Shown here in pieces: positions 23,760 to 31,523 of a stretch of DNA of 31,963 bases (its first letter is position 1; each line of letters opens with the position of its first letter). Below the pieces are notes generated by a model. The model searched no databases and was not told where the DNA came from. It was given only the letters and a program-made list of their open reading frames with translations. The position numbers and the translations under genes were made by a program. The DNA is from an uncultured Collinsella sp. (GTDB taxonomy: Bacteria; Actinomycetota; Coriobacteriia; Coriobacteriales; Coriobacteriaceae), in the NCBI GenBank assembly GCA_902494815.1, contig CABUVB010000006.1, forward strand, positions 1 through 31,963, in the 5' to 3' direction.

Positions 23760-24098
23760 ATGAAAAAGATCACGGCTATCGTGCGCCAGGAAAAGCTTGA
23801 GGTTCTTAAAGACGCGCTGTTTGCTGCCGATGTTCGCGGTATGACTATCAACCAGGTGCAGGGTTGCGGCGCACAGCATGGCTGGAAGGAATATGTGCGC
23901 GGCAACGAGTTGCTTGTCAACACGATCCCTAAGGTGCAGTTCACCCTCATCTGCGCCGACGAGCACGTCGACGGCATTGTCGAGATTATCTGCAACGCCG
24001 CTCGCACCGGTGCCGTCGGCGACGGCAAGATCTGGGTCGAGCCGGTCGAGGAGGTTATCCGCATCCGTACCGGCGAACACGGCCCCGCTGCGGTGTAG
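23760..24098 (+). CDS. glnK: PII nitrogen-regulatory protein lacking Tyr51
   Basis: A 112-residue trimeric signal protein that senses ATP/ADP and 2-oxoglutarate and plugs AmtB. The N-terminus MKKITAIVRQEKLEVLKDAL, the B-loop TGAVGDGKIWV and the C-terminal RIRTGEHG are classic. The T-loop aligns without gaps to E. coli GlnB: the uridylylated or adenylylated Tyr51 is Leu51 and Tyr46 is Val46, though Tyr45 is present. Control by covalent modification at position 51 is therefore ruled out. Gln39 and Lys58, important for 2-oxoglutarate and ATP binding, are in place. Being next to amtB supports the GlnK name. AGAGGAA precedes the start. Confidence 0.93.
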   Translation: MKKITAIVRQEKLEVLKDALFAADVRGMTINQVQGCGAQHGWKEYVRGNELLVNTIPKVQFTLICADEHVDGIVEIICNAARTGAVGDGKIWVEPVEEVIRIRTGEHGPAAV

Positions 24099-24114
24099 GA
24101 CAATCTTTCGCCTG

Positions 24115-24144
24115 ACGGGCGTGCCTCTCTTGGGGCGCGCCCGT
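24115..24144 (+). terminator. Terminator after amtB-glnK
   Basis: ACGGGCGTGCC (24115-24125) pairs with GGCGCGCCCGT (24134-24144), including one G-T pair, followed by TCTCGTCT. The U-run is poor, so strength is uncertain. It lies between glnK and the HAD phosphatase. Confidence 0.6.
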
Positions 24145-24179
24145 TCTCGTCTACAATATCGTGCAGACGAAGGAGAGGC

Positions 24180-25043
24180 ATGCCCATGATCAAGATGTTT
24201 GCGAGTGACTTAGACGGAACGCTGCTGAACGCCCTGCACGAGGCAGATGGGACCATCCGCCTCGCCATTCGCGAGCTGACCGAGGCCGGACTCCACGTGG
24301 TTCCCGCGACCGGACGCTCGACGCTGCCGATCGGCGAGCATGGCTTTACGGGCCTGCCGCTTGACGCCTGCTGCTCCAACGGGTCCATCGTGCGCGACAG
24401 CCATGGCGAGGTGCTCAAGACCTGGACCATCGATCCGCAGATTACCGAGGAGCTACTCAAGGCGTTCCCGGACATTTGCTTTGATTGCTCCACGCCCGAT
24501 GGCATGTTCTCGAGCGGTTCGTTCGAGATGCATCTGGCGGGCTTTAAAAAGGACAGCCCCATCAAGCGTATTGTGATGCGCGGCATGCGTGCACGTGGCG
24601 GGTATCACGAGGAGCAGTATTTCGATCAGTCGATCGGCGATATCTTGCGTCACGATGTATGCAAGATCAATTGTCGCGTGACCTCACCCGAGTTGGAGCG
24701 CGACCTTAAGGCGTATTTGGCCGAGCGCTCGGACCGCGTGGTCAACGCACCGTTCGATCCGGTGATGTTCGAGATCACGGACGTGGCGTGCAACAAGGGC
24801 GAGAGTGTGGCCTGGCTGGCGGGCTACTACGGCATTGCCGAGGACGAGGTCGCGGTTTACGGCGACGGCGGCAACGACATCGCCATGCTCAAGCGTTTCC
24901 GCCACAGCTACGCGACCAAAAACGCAAGCGATGCCGCCAAGGCCGCCGCGAGCGCGACCATCGGCAGCTGCATGGTCCACGCCGTCCCCAAACACATGCT
25001 CGCCACCATGCGCAAGCAAAACTCCCGCACCGTCATCGAATAA
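24180..25043 (+). CDS. HAD-superfamily (Cof-type) phosphatase
   Basis: A 287-residue cytosolic hydrolase of the Cof/YidA group. Motif I is DLDGTLL with the nucleophile Asp near residue 10. Motif II Thr lies in VPATGRS, the motif III Lys region follows in ACNKGESVAWLAGYYGI, and motif IV is YGDGGNDIAML. The C2 cap domain lies between residues about 85 and 190. Such enzymes dephosphorylate sugar phosphates, flavin precursors or other small phosphates; no substrate is indicated. The start may be the ATG at 24180 or 24186, as GGAGAGG precedes both. It is monocistronic, followed by a GGGACAG hairpin. Confidence 0.92.
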   Translation: MPMIKMFASDLDGTLLNALHEADGTIRLAIRELTEAGLHVVPATGRSTLPIGEHGFTGLPLDACCSNGSIVRDSHGEVLKTWTIDPQITEELLKAFPDICFDCSTPDGMFSSGSFEMHLAGFKKDSPIKRIVMRGMRARGGYHEEQYFDQSIGDILRHDVCKINCRVTSPELERDLKAYLAERSDRVVNAPFDPVMFEITDVACNKGESVAWLAGYYGIAEDEVAVYGDGGNDIAMLKRFRHSYATKNASDAAKAAASATIGSCMVHAVPKHMLATMRKQNSRTVIE

Positions 25044-25046
25044 TGT

Positions 25047-25069
25047 GACAAAGGGACAGCCCCTTTGTC
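25047..25069 (+). repeat. GGGACAG hairpin repeat, copy 4
   Basis: GACAAAGGG (25047-25055) pairs with CCCTTTGTC (25061-25069) around ACAGC. It lies 4 bases after the HAD stop codon and may terminate that gene, although no T-run follows. It shares AAAGGGACAG with copies 1-3. Confidence 0.7.
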
Positions 25070-25093
25070 GCGGGGGCCTGTGTTCTTGGAATA

Positions 25094-25133
25094 CGAACAT
25101 ATATTCGTATATATAACTAAGTTTTGATAGAAT
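25094..25133 (+). promoter_or_regulatory. Promoter with LexA-like dyad for the small membrane peptide
   Basis: CGAAC-ATAT-ATTCG (25094-25107), inside the wider ATACGAA/TTCGTAT palindrome (25091-25110), differs by one base from the Gram-positive LexA pattern CGAAC-N4-GTTCG. A -10 TAGAAT lies at 25128-25133, with a weak -35 TTCGTA (25104-25109) 18 bases upstream and overlapping the dyad. Expected transcript start is about 25140. SOS control is inference. Confidence 0.5.
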
Positions 25134-25140
25134 CGGTATC

Positions 25141-25388
25141 GTTGACGGCAGCTCCATGTGTCGGGCAGCGCCCTCCATCTGATGGGAGGTGATGCCCATG
25201 ACCGATTTGATTGATTTCGTGAGACTTCTGACCGCTTTGGTCTCGTTCTTCACAGTGCTTGTCGGCCTTTCCAAGGCACTCAAGCAGCGTTCGAAGCGCA
25301 ACAGAAGGGGTCGCCGCCGCTAAGGCGTTGACCCCCTAATGCAAACAACGGCGCTGCCCAGCTTTCCAGAACTTGGGCTGCCGTCGAC
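25141..25388. other. Long-range complementary ends around the small peptide gene
   Basis: GTTGACGGCAGC (25141-25152) pairs with GCTGCCGTCGAC (25377-25388) over 12 positions with one G-U. Next to it, GGGCAGCGCC (25163-25172) pairs with GGCGCTGCCC (25350-25359). These bring together the presumed 5' and 3' ends of the mRNA. Locally CCTCC (25172-25176) pairs with GGAGG (25185-25189), hiding the ribosome-binding site. The layout resembles the fold-back of hok-type type I toxin mRNAs. Confidence 0.7.
25198..25323 (+). CDS. Small hydrophobic/basic peptide, candidate type I toxin
   Basis: A 41-residue ORF: a polar start (MTDLIDF), one membrane-spanning stretch of about residues 7-25 (VRLLTALVSFFTVLVGL), then a strongly basic tail with about eleven Lys/Arg in the last 16 residues. 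I chose the ATG at 25198, 8 bases after GGGAGG; the ATG at 25192 is too close to it. Size, single helix and charged tail match type I toxins such as TisB, Fst or holin-like toxins, but I recognise no specific family. Context supports the idea: mRNA ends are complementary, the ribosome-binding site is paired, a LexA-like dyad precedes the promoter, and an antisense promoter faces it. A membrane-anchored regulatory small protein is the main alternative. Confidence 0.65.
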   Translation: MTDLIDFVRLLTALVSFFTVLVGLSKALKQRSKRNRRGRRR

Positions 25389-25391
25389 ACT

Positions 25392-25420
25392 ATTCTACCC
25401 ACGAATGACATTTTGAACAA
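25392..25420 (-). promoter_or_regulatory. Putative antisense RNA promoter facing the small peptide gene
   Basis: On the minus strand TTGTTC (25415-25420), 17 bases and TAGAAT (25392-25397) form a candidate promoter. Transcription would start near 25385 with GACGGCAGC, the same bases as the presumed mRNA 5' end, and run antisense to the peptide gene. The -35 matches only three of six positions. Confidence 0.42.
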
Positions 25421-25477
25421 TTGGCAATGCCGCTTCAAAAGCCAGGCACAACTGGCACAACCTAGGCGGTCGCTGAA

Positions 25478-25504
25478 TGTGACAAAGGGGCAGTCCCTGT
25501 CACA
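25478..25504 (+). repeat. GGGACAG-related hairpin, copy 5
   Basis: TGTGACA (25478-25484) pairs with TGTCACA (25498-25504), with inner GGG/CCC around GCAGT. The interior GACAAAGGGGCAG resembles copy 4 at 25047. The two copies bracket the small peptide locus in the same orientation. Confidence 0.65.
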
Positions 25505-25530
25505 CCCCAAATATTGCCTTTACGTGTTGA

Positions 25531-25575
25531 TGCACACGGTGTGCAATAATACTCGCACTGTGCAATAGCGCACAG
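25531..25575. promoter_or_regulatory. Tandem dyads upstream of the TetR gene
   Basis: TGCACAC-G-GTGTGCA (25531-25545) is a perfect palindrome, followed by CTGTGC-AATAGC-GCACAG (25558-25575). The two share TGTGCAATA, spaced about 20 bases, and lie just before the TetR ribosome-binding site. They are likely binding sites for the TetR product (autoregulation). Confidence 0.6.
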
Positions 25576-25596
25576 GTTGAGTAACAAGGAGGACGC

Positions 25597-26307
25597 TTGT
25601 CCCAGCTCGAAAAATGCGACCGCCGGTCCCTTCGCTCGCAGCGTGCCCTTCGCCAGGCACTTGCCAGCGAGCTTGCCGAAAGCGGCGACCTTTCGCGCAT
25701 TAATGTCGCGTCGCTCACCGAGCGCGCTGGCCTTACGCGCCGCACGTTCTATTCGCACTACCGCGATATCCCCGACTTTATCAATCAAATCGAGGACGGC
25801 TTGCTGGCCGAGATCCGTGAGCGCATTGAGCTCATCACCGCAGCTCAGCTGCCCGATCTCTATCACAACATCGATGAGCTCGAGCCGGCACCCGGTTCGG
25901 TTGAGTTGCTGCGCTACCTTGCGGCCAACCGCGATTTAATCGGATCGCTGCTGGGCCCGGGCGGCGACCCCGCCTTTATTAAAAAGATCATCGATACCGC
26001 ACGCGAGGCCGTGGTGCCGCGCGCACAGACGGGCATTTTGGGCTTGGCGCTGGGCACCTTCTTTGACTACTACGTCACCTATGTCGTGAGTGCCGAGGTC
26101 GGCATGATCCAGCGTTGGTTTGAGCGTGACCTTTCTGAATCGCCCGAGACCATGGCGCGCATTATGACGGTTATCGCCTTTGTGCGCCCCGGCGACCTGT
26201 ATGGCCAACCCATCGATATCAACGTGCCGGAATACGGCATGAAGCTATTGAACCTGCAGCTCGAGGACGCGGTCGACACCACCGCAACCGTCGAGTCCAA
26301 CAACTAA
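25597..26307 (+). CDS. TetR-family transcriptional regulator
   Basis: A 236-residue DNA-binding protein. Residues about 12-58 form the TetR helix-turn-helix: LRQALASELAESG, then INVASLTERAGLTRRTFYSHY, the strongly conserved recognition region. The remainder is an all-helical ligand-binding and dimerisation domain resembling TetR_C_7-type regulators. The start is TTG at 25597, only 4 bases after AAGGAGG (25586-25592); no better in-frame start exists before the helix-turn-helix. The activase gene begins 11 bases after the stop, so the two are probably one operon under the dyads at 25531-25575. The ligand could be an acyl-CoA or fatty-acid-like molecule, inferred only from the next gene. Confidence 0.88.
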   Translation: MSQLEKCDRRSLRSQRALRQALASELAESGDLSRINVASLTERAGLTRRTFYSHYRDIPDFINQIEDGLLAEIRERIELITAAQLPDLYHNIDELEPAPGSVELLRYLAANRDLIGSLLGPGGDPAFIKKIIDTAREAVVPRAQTGILGLALGTFFDYYVTYVVSAEVGMIQRWFERDLSESPETMARIMTVIAFVRPGDLYGQPIDINVPEYGMKLLNLQLEDAVDTTATVESNN

Positions 26308-26318
26308 GAGGAGAGACA

Positions 26319-29300
26319 ATGAGCAAACTCGTCGAGGGCATTAAAGACCGCGTGGTCGCTGCTGCACGCGAGGCCGCGCCCGCCGTGGTGGACGCCGCGC
26401 AGAAGGCCGCGACCGCGGCTGCCGAGAAAGTTGCCGAGGCAGTTGCCGATGCCAAGAACGCGGCAGGGGAGACGTCCGTCGCTAGCGAGCCCGCCACCGA
26501 CGCTGAGCCCCTAGTCGCCACCGCCGCCCAGGCCCCCGAAGGCGCGATCTTCAACCCCGAGGCCGCCCGCGGCAACCTGCACCTGGGCATCGACGTGGGC
26601 TCCACCACCGTTAAGCTCGCTGTGCTCAACGACGACAACCAGATTGTCTACGCCAAGTACCAGCGTCACCACACCGACGTCCGCGCTTGCGCCCGCGACT
26701 TGTTCGAGGGTGCCGCGACCGTGCTGCCGACGGCCCAAATGACCTGCGCCATTACCGGTTCGGGCGGCCTGCTGCTGTCCCAGTGGCTCGACCTGGAGTT
26801 TGTCCAGGAGGTCATCGCCAGCAAGCGCGCTGTCGAGACCCTCATCCCGGCCACCGACGTCGCCATCGAGCTGGGCGGCGAGGACGCCAAGATCATCTAC
26901 TTTGACAACGGCATCGAGCAGCGCATGAACGGCACCTGCGCCGGCGGTACGGGCGCGTTCATCGACCAGATGGCAACCCTGCTGCACACCGATGCCAGCG
27001 GCCTTAACGAACTCGCGGCCAACGCCACCACCATCTATCCCATCGCCAGCCGCTGCGGCGTCTTTGCCAAGACCGACGTCCAACCGCTGCTCAACGAGGG
27101 CGCCCGCCCCGAGGACGTGGCCGCCTCCATCTTCCAGGCTGTCGTGACCCAGACCATTTCGGGCCTGGCGTGTGGCCGTCCCATCCGCGGCAACGTTGCC
27201 TTCCTGGGCGGCCCGCTGCAGTACCTCTCCGAGCTGCGCCACCGCTTCTACCTCACGCTCAACCTGGACGAGGAGCACCGCATTGTGCCCCAAAACGCCC
27301 ACCTGTTTGTGGCGAGCGGCGCCGCCATGGCGCACGAGTCCAACAAGCTCAGCACGTTCCCGCAGCTCATCGAGGCCATCGATGCCCTGGGTGACACACA
27401 GGGTGCCGAGGTCGAGCGCCTGGATCCGCTCTTTGCCACCGACGAGGACTTCGCCGAGTTCAAGACCCGCCACGACCAGGAAGTCGTCCCCAAGGGCAAA
27501 CTCGAAGGCTACACCGGCCGCGTGTTCATCGGCATCGACGCCGGTTCCACCACCATGAAGGCTGCGCTTGTGGGCGAGGACGGCCAGCTGTTGCACACCT
27601 GGTACGGCAACAACAACGGCGACATCCTGGGCACGGCCAAGGTCATCATGGCCGATTTCTACAACCACATCCCCGCCGGCTGCACCATAGGCCACGTGAC
27701 CACCACGGGCTACGGCGAGGCGCTGCTCATCGAGGCCCTCAAGGCCGATTCCGGCGAGATCGAGACCGTCGCGCACCTGCGCGGCGCCAAGGCGTTCCTG
27801 CCCGGCGTCGAGTTCATTCTGGACATTGGCGGCCAGGACATGAAGTGCCTGCGCGTCAAGGACGGCGTCATCGAGCACATCATGCTCAACGAGGCCTGCT
27901 CGTCGGGTTGCGGTAGCTTTATCGAGAGCTTCGCCGTCTCTATGAACATGGACGTGCGCGCGTTCGCCAACGCCGCCATCCATGCCAAAGCCCCGGTCGA
28001 CCTGGGAAGTCGCTGCACGGTCTTTATGAACTCGCGCGTCAAGCAGGCGCAAAAGGAAGGCGCCACGGTGGGCGATATCGCGGCAGGTCTGTCTTATTCC
28101 GTCATCAAGAATGCCCTGTTCAAGGTCATTAAGCTGCGCGATCCCAAGGAGATCGGCAGCCAGGTAATCGTCCAGGGCGGCACCTTTATGTCCGATGCCA
28201 CGCTGCGCGCGTTTGAGCAGCTCACCGGCGTTCATGCCGTGCGTCCCGACATCGCCGGCTGCATGGGCGCCTACGGTGCGGCCCTGCTCGCCCGCGATCG
28301 CGCCGGCGCCGACGGCACTTCGACCATCCTTTCGGCCGAGGACATCGCGCACCTCACCGTGACGCAAAAGCATGTCCGCTGCGGCCGTTGCTCCAACAAC
28401 TGCCAGCTTACCGTCAACGACTTTGGCGGTGGCAGGCGCTTCATTACCGGCAACCGCTGCGAGAAGGGCGCCGGCCACAAAAAGCAGAAGACCGAGGCCC
28501 CCAACCTCTTCAAAAAGAAAAACGAGCTGCTCTTTAACCGCGAGGTCCTGAGCCCCGACGAGGCCCCGCGCGGCACCGTCGGCATCCCGCGCGCGCTCAA
28601 CATGTACGAGAACTACCCCTTCTGGCACGCGTTCTTTACGCGCCTGGGCTTTAGCGTGCAGCTGTCCGACCAGTCGAGCAAGAAGACCTACCAGGCGGGC
28701 ATCGAGTCCATGCCGTCCGAGAGCGTGTGCTATCCGGCCAAGATGAGCCATGGCCACGTGATGAACCTCATCGACCGTGACGTCGACTTTATTTGGATGC
28801 CGTGCGTGCGCTGGGAGCGCAAAGAGGACCCGACTGCCGGTAACTGCTATAACTGCCCCATCGTCATGAGCTACCCCACGGCGCTGGCGCTCAATATCGA
28901 CGAGATCCGCGAGCAGAACATCGAGTTCCTGTATCCGTTTGTGCCCTATCACGATAAGACCGAGCTCAAGCGCCGTCTGTACCAGGTGCTCGCCGTCGAC
29001 CGTGTGGCCGATGCTGAGGCCGGTCGCGGTCGCGTGCGCGGTCCTAAAATCACGCGCTCCGAGGTCGATGCCGCCGTCAACGCTGCCTTTGAGGCCGATG
29101 CGCGTTTCCACGAGGACATCCAGACCATGGGCGAGGAGGCCCTTAAGTGGGTCGAGGACCACGGCGGCCACGGCATTGTGCTCGCCGGCCGTCCTTACCA
29201 CAATGACCCCGAGATCAACCACGCCCTGCCCGAGCTTATCTCGAGCTTTGGCTTTGCGGTCTTTACCGAAGATTCGCTCGCGCATCTGGTAAAGCCCGAG

Positions 29301-31106
29301 CGTCCGATTCGCGTCGTCGACCAGTGGATGTACCACAGCCGCCTGTACGCCGTCGCCCGTTTTGTGACGATGCGCAACGACCTGGACCTGATCCAGCTCA
29401 ACTCTTTCGGCTGCGGCCTGGACGCTCTGACCACCGACCAGGTGCAGGAGATTCTGGAGGCCAGCGGCAAGATCTACACCGTGCTCAAGATCGACGAGGT
29501 GTCCAACCTGGGCGCCGCGCGCATCCGCATCCGCTCGCTCATGGCAGCGCTCAAGGACCAGGAGGCCGAGCGCTTGGCCGAGGCCACGGCCGCGGGCGAG
29601 GCCTACGAGCAGGGTGACGCCGCGCCGGTGGCGCCCTCCACGGATGCCCCCGCGTTCGCGAGCCGCAAGTACACGTTCGAGGCGCAGCGTGAGAGCGCCT
29701 CGTCCGCATGGCCCAAAGTGCCCTTTACCGAGCAAATGCGCGACGAAGGCTACACCATCCTGTGCCCGCAAATGGCGCCGATCCACTTTGACCTGGTCAA
29801 AGAGGTGTTCCGTGGTGCTGGCTACAACTTGGAGCTGCTGCCCTCGACCGACCATGACGCCGTCGAGGCGGGCCTGCGCTACGTGAACAATGACATCTGC
29901 TATCCGTCGATTCTGGTGACGGGCCAGATCATGGAGGCCATCGAGAGCGGTCGGTACGACCTGTCCAAGACGGCCGTGGTTATCAGCCAGACCGGCGGCG
30001 GCTGCCGTGCCACCAACTACATCGCACTCATCCGCAAGGCCCTGCGCGAGAGCGGCCACCCCGAGATTCCGGTGATCTCGCTTTCGGCCGTGGCGCTCGG
30101 CGAGGACAACCCCGGCTTTAAGATTACGCCGGCGCTGCTCAAGCAGGCGGTCTACGCGGTGCTCTTTGGCGACGTGATGATGCAGATGCTCTACCGCTGC
30201 CGCCCGTACGAGGCCACGCCCGGCGCCGCCAACGCGCTCTACGAGGAGTACATGGCGCGCGCCCGCAAACTGGCGCCCAAGTTCAACCGCCACAACTACA
30301 CCAAGCTGTGCCGCGAGGCCATCCGCGCGTTCGACACCATGCCGCTCGTGGGCGAGGGCACCAAGCCGCGCGTGGGCGTGGTCGGCGAGATCTTGGTCAA
30401 GTTCCACCCTACGGCCAACAACCACGTGGTCGACGTGATCGAGCGCGAGGGCTGCGAGGCCGTGGTACCGGGCCTGCTCGACTTCTTCCTGTACTCCATG
30501 AGCAACGCCGAGCTGCAGAAGGACGAGCTGGGAAGCTCCGCTACCACGCGCGCTGGTATGCAAGCGCTCATCAAGCTCGTGGACTGGATGCGTACGCCGG
30601 TGGAGGAGATGCTCGAAAAGTCCCGCCGCTTTGAGGCGCCCGAGCGCATCGGCACCATGGCCGACAAGGCCCGTACGGTGCTCTCGGTGTGCAACAACAT
30701 GGGCGAGGGCTGGTTGCTCACGGCCGAGATGCTCGACCTGATCGACCACGGCGCGCCCAACATCATCTGCACGCAGCCCTTTGCGTGCCTGCCCAACCAC
30801 GTGGTGGGCAAGGCCGTGATCAAGGAGCTGCGCCGTCAGCACCCCGAGAGCAACATCGTCGCGGTGGACTACGACCCCGGCGCGTCCGAGGTCAACCAGC
30901 TCAACCGCATTAAGCTCATGATTAGTGTGGCCAAGGAAAACATGCGCGCCGGCAAGGGCTTTAAGCTTGAGAAGGTGGCGCCGCTCGCGATGGATGAGGT
31001 CACCGGCCAGATGCGTGCCCACGATGGCTGCGTGAGCTGCGGCTCGGTCGACGAGAGTGCCGTGGCGTCGGTCGCTGAGCGCCTGGGACGCGGCATTAAG
31101 AAGTAG
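26319..31106 (+). CDS. Fused acyl-CoA dehydratase activase / HgdB-like protein
   Basis: A 1595-residue protein. An Ala-rich, charged N-terminus (1-85) precedes two BadF/BadG/BcrA/BcrD-type ATPase domains, with GIDVGSTT at 90-97 and GIDAGSTT at 405-412. Their cluster-ligand segments read NGTCAGGTGAFID and NEACSSGCGSFIE. Cysteines at 688, 691 and 695 and in NRCEKG suggest a further metal site. Then comes a DUF2229 domain (from about residue 750, GIPRALNMYENYPFW) and a C-terminal HgdB-like region with SQTGGGCRATNY, ending in a DGCVSCGS Cys pair. Relatives of the ATPase domains reduce 2-hydroxyacyl-CoA dehydratases at the cost of ATP; the fused form's substrate is unknown. AAGAGGAGAG precedes the ATG. 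A strong terminator follows. Confidence 0.88.
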   Translation: MSKLVEGIKDRVVAAAREAAPAVVDAAQKAATAAAEKVAEAVADAKNAAGETSVASEPATDAEPLVATAAQAPEGAIFNPEAARGNLHLGIDVGSTTVKLAVLNDDNQIVYAKYQRHHTDVRACARDLFEGAATVLPTAQMTCAITGSGGLLLSQWLDLEFVQEVIASKRAVETLIPATDVAIELGGEDAKIIYFDNGIEQRMNGTCAGGTGAFIDQMATLLHTDASGLNELAANATTIYPIASRCGVFAKTDVQPLLNEGARPEDVAASIFQAVVTQTISGLACGRPIRGNVAFLGGPLQYLSELRHRFYLTLNLDEEHRIVPQNAHLFVASGAAMAHESNKLSTFPQLIEAIDALGDTQGAEVERLDPLFATDEDFAEFKTRHDQEVVPKGKLEGYTGRVFIGIDAGSTTMKAALVGEDGQLLHTWYGNNNGDILGTAKVIMADFYNHIPAGCTIGHVTTTGYGEALLIEALKADSGEIETVAHLRGAKAFLPGVEFILDIGGQDMKCLRVKDGVIEHIMLNEACSSGCGSFIESFAVSMNMDVRAFANAAIHAKAPVDLGSRCTVFMNSRVKQAQKEGATVGDIAAGLSYSVIKNALFKVIKLRDPKEIGSQVIVQGGTFMSDATLRAFEQLTGVHAVRPDIAGCMGAYGAALLARDRAGADGTSTILSAEDIAHLTVTQKHVRCGRCSNNCQLTVNDFGGGRRFITGNRCEKGAGHKKQKTEAPNLFKKKNELLFNREVLSPDEAPRGTVGIPRALNMYENYPFWHAFFTRLGFSVQLSDQSSKKTYQAGIESMPSESVCYPAKMSHGHVMNLIDRDVDFIWMPCVRWERKEDPTAGNCYNCPIVMSYPTALALNIDEIREQNIEFLYPFVPYHDKTELKRRLYQVLAVDRVADAEAGRGRVRGPKITRSEVDAAVNAAFEADARFHEDIQTMGEEALKWVEDHGGHGIVLAGRPYHNDPEINHALPELISSFGFAVFTEDSLAHLVKPERPIRVVDQWMYHSRLYAVARFVTMRNDLDLIQLNSFGCGLDALTTDQVQEILEASGKIYTVLKIDEVSNLGAARIRIRSLMAALKDQEAERLAEATAAGEAYEQGDAAPVAPSTDAPAFASRKYTFEAQRESASSAWPKVPFTEQMRDEGYTILCPQMAPIHFDLVKEVFRGAGYNLELLPSTDHDAVEAGLRYVNNDICYPSILVTGQIMEAIESGRYDLSKTAVVISQTGGGCRATNYIALIRKALRESGHPEIPVISLSAVALGEDNPGFKITPALLKQAVYAVLFGDVMMQMLYRCRPYEATPGAANALYEEYMARARKLAPKFNRHNYTKLCREAIRAFDTMPLVGEGTKPRVGVVGEILVKFHPTANNHVVDVIEREGCEAVVPGLLDFFLYSMSNAELQKDELGSSATTRAGMQALIKLVDWMRTPVEEMLEKSRRFEAPERIGTMADKARTVLSVCNNMGEGWLLTAEMLDLIDHGAPNIICTQPFACLPNHVVGKAVIKELRRQHPESNIVAVDYDPGASEVNQLNRIKLMISVAKENMRAGKGFKLEKVAPLAMDEVTGQMRAHDGCVSCGSVDESAVASVAERLGRGIKK

Positions 31107-31136
31107 CTGGCCTGCTATGGGCTGGATATGAGACAA

Positions 31137-31172
31137 ACGGGTGGTAGCCGTACCGGCTACCACCCGTTTTTG
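31137..31172 (+). terminator. Rho-independent terminator of the activase operon
   Basis: ACGGGTGGTAGCCG (31137-31150) pairs perfectly with CGGCTACCACCCGT (31154-31167) over a 3-base loop, followed by TTTTTGC. It is one of the strongest terminators in the window. Confidence 0.93.
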
Positions 31173-31226
31173 CTGGACATATGTTGCGTAAACGCCCCGA
31201 CTATCACCCTTTGCGAACTCAGATTT

Positions 31227-31351
31227 CGGAAGTATGCGGCAAAATCTGAATAGACCGAGCACACCGAATATGTCCAAGCCCTGTACCTGCGGTTTTATTG
31301 GCGGAAAATCGGGGTGTGCTCAAGGGCTCCGGAATTTGCCGCATACTTCCG
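31227..31351. repeat. Intergenic inverted-repeat element D
   Basis: CGGAAGTATGCGGCAAA (31227-31243) is the exact reverse complement of 31335-31351. Nested inside are GAGCACACC (31257-31265) and GGTGTGCTC (31313-31321). The outer spacer is 91 bases. The surrounding intergenic stretch 31173-31523 contains no supported gene. Confidence 0.82.
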
Positions 31352-31467
31352 CAAACGACGTCTCGGTGGCACAAAAAATCGCCCACGGAACCCTGAGATA
31401 ATGAACAGATGTAGCCGTTCGCCGCAAATTACCGTCCGTTTATAGAACCCACCCCCAGTGTGCATCC

Positions 31468-31511
31468 CTCTTACGGTTGAATAAATACACATCTATGGAA
31501 TTACGTAAGAG
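31468..31511 (+). promoter_or_regulatory. Dyad upstream of the 3-hydroxyacyl-CoA dehydrogenase
   Basis: CTCTTACG (31468-31475) and CGTAAGAG (31504-31511) are a perfect 8-bp inverted repeat 28 bases apart. The right arm touches the AGAGGA ribosome-binding site (31510-31515) of the next gene. It may be an operator pair over an AT-rich promoter, or an RNA hairpin that limits translation. Confidence 0.4.
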
Positions 31512-31523
31512 AGGACTGTTCCT

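Noticed and set aside
25192..25197. Alternative ATG two codons upstream in the small membrane peptide
   Set aside because: Only 2 bases from the Shine-Dalgarno GGGAGG; the ATG at 25198 is 8 bases away.
26511..31277. A 1588-codon open frame antisense to the activase gene
   Set aside because: It mirrors the codon bias of the plus-strand gene, which has a full set of activase motifs. The antisense translation is rich in H, D, V, G and L with no recognisable domain and no ribosome-binding site.
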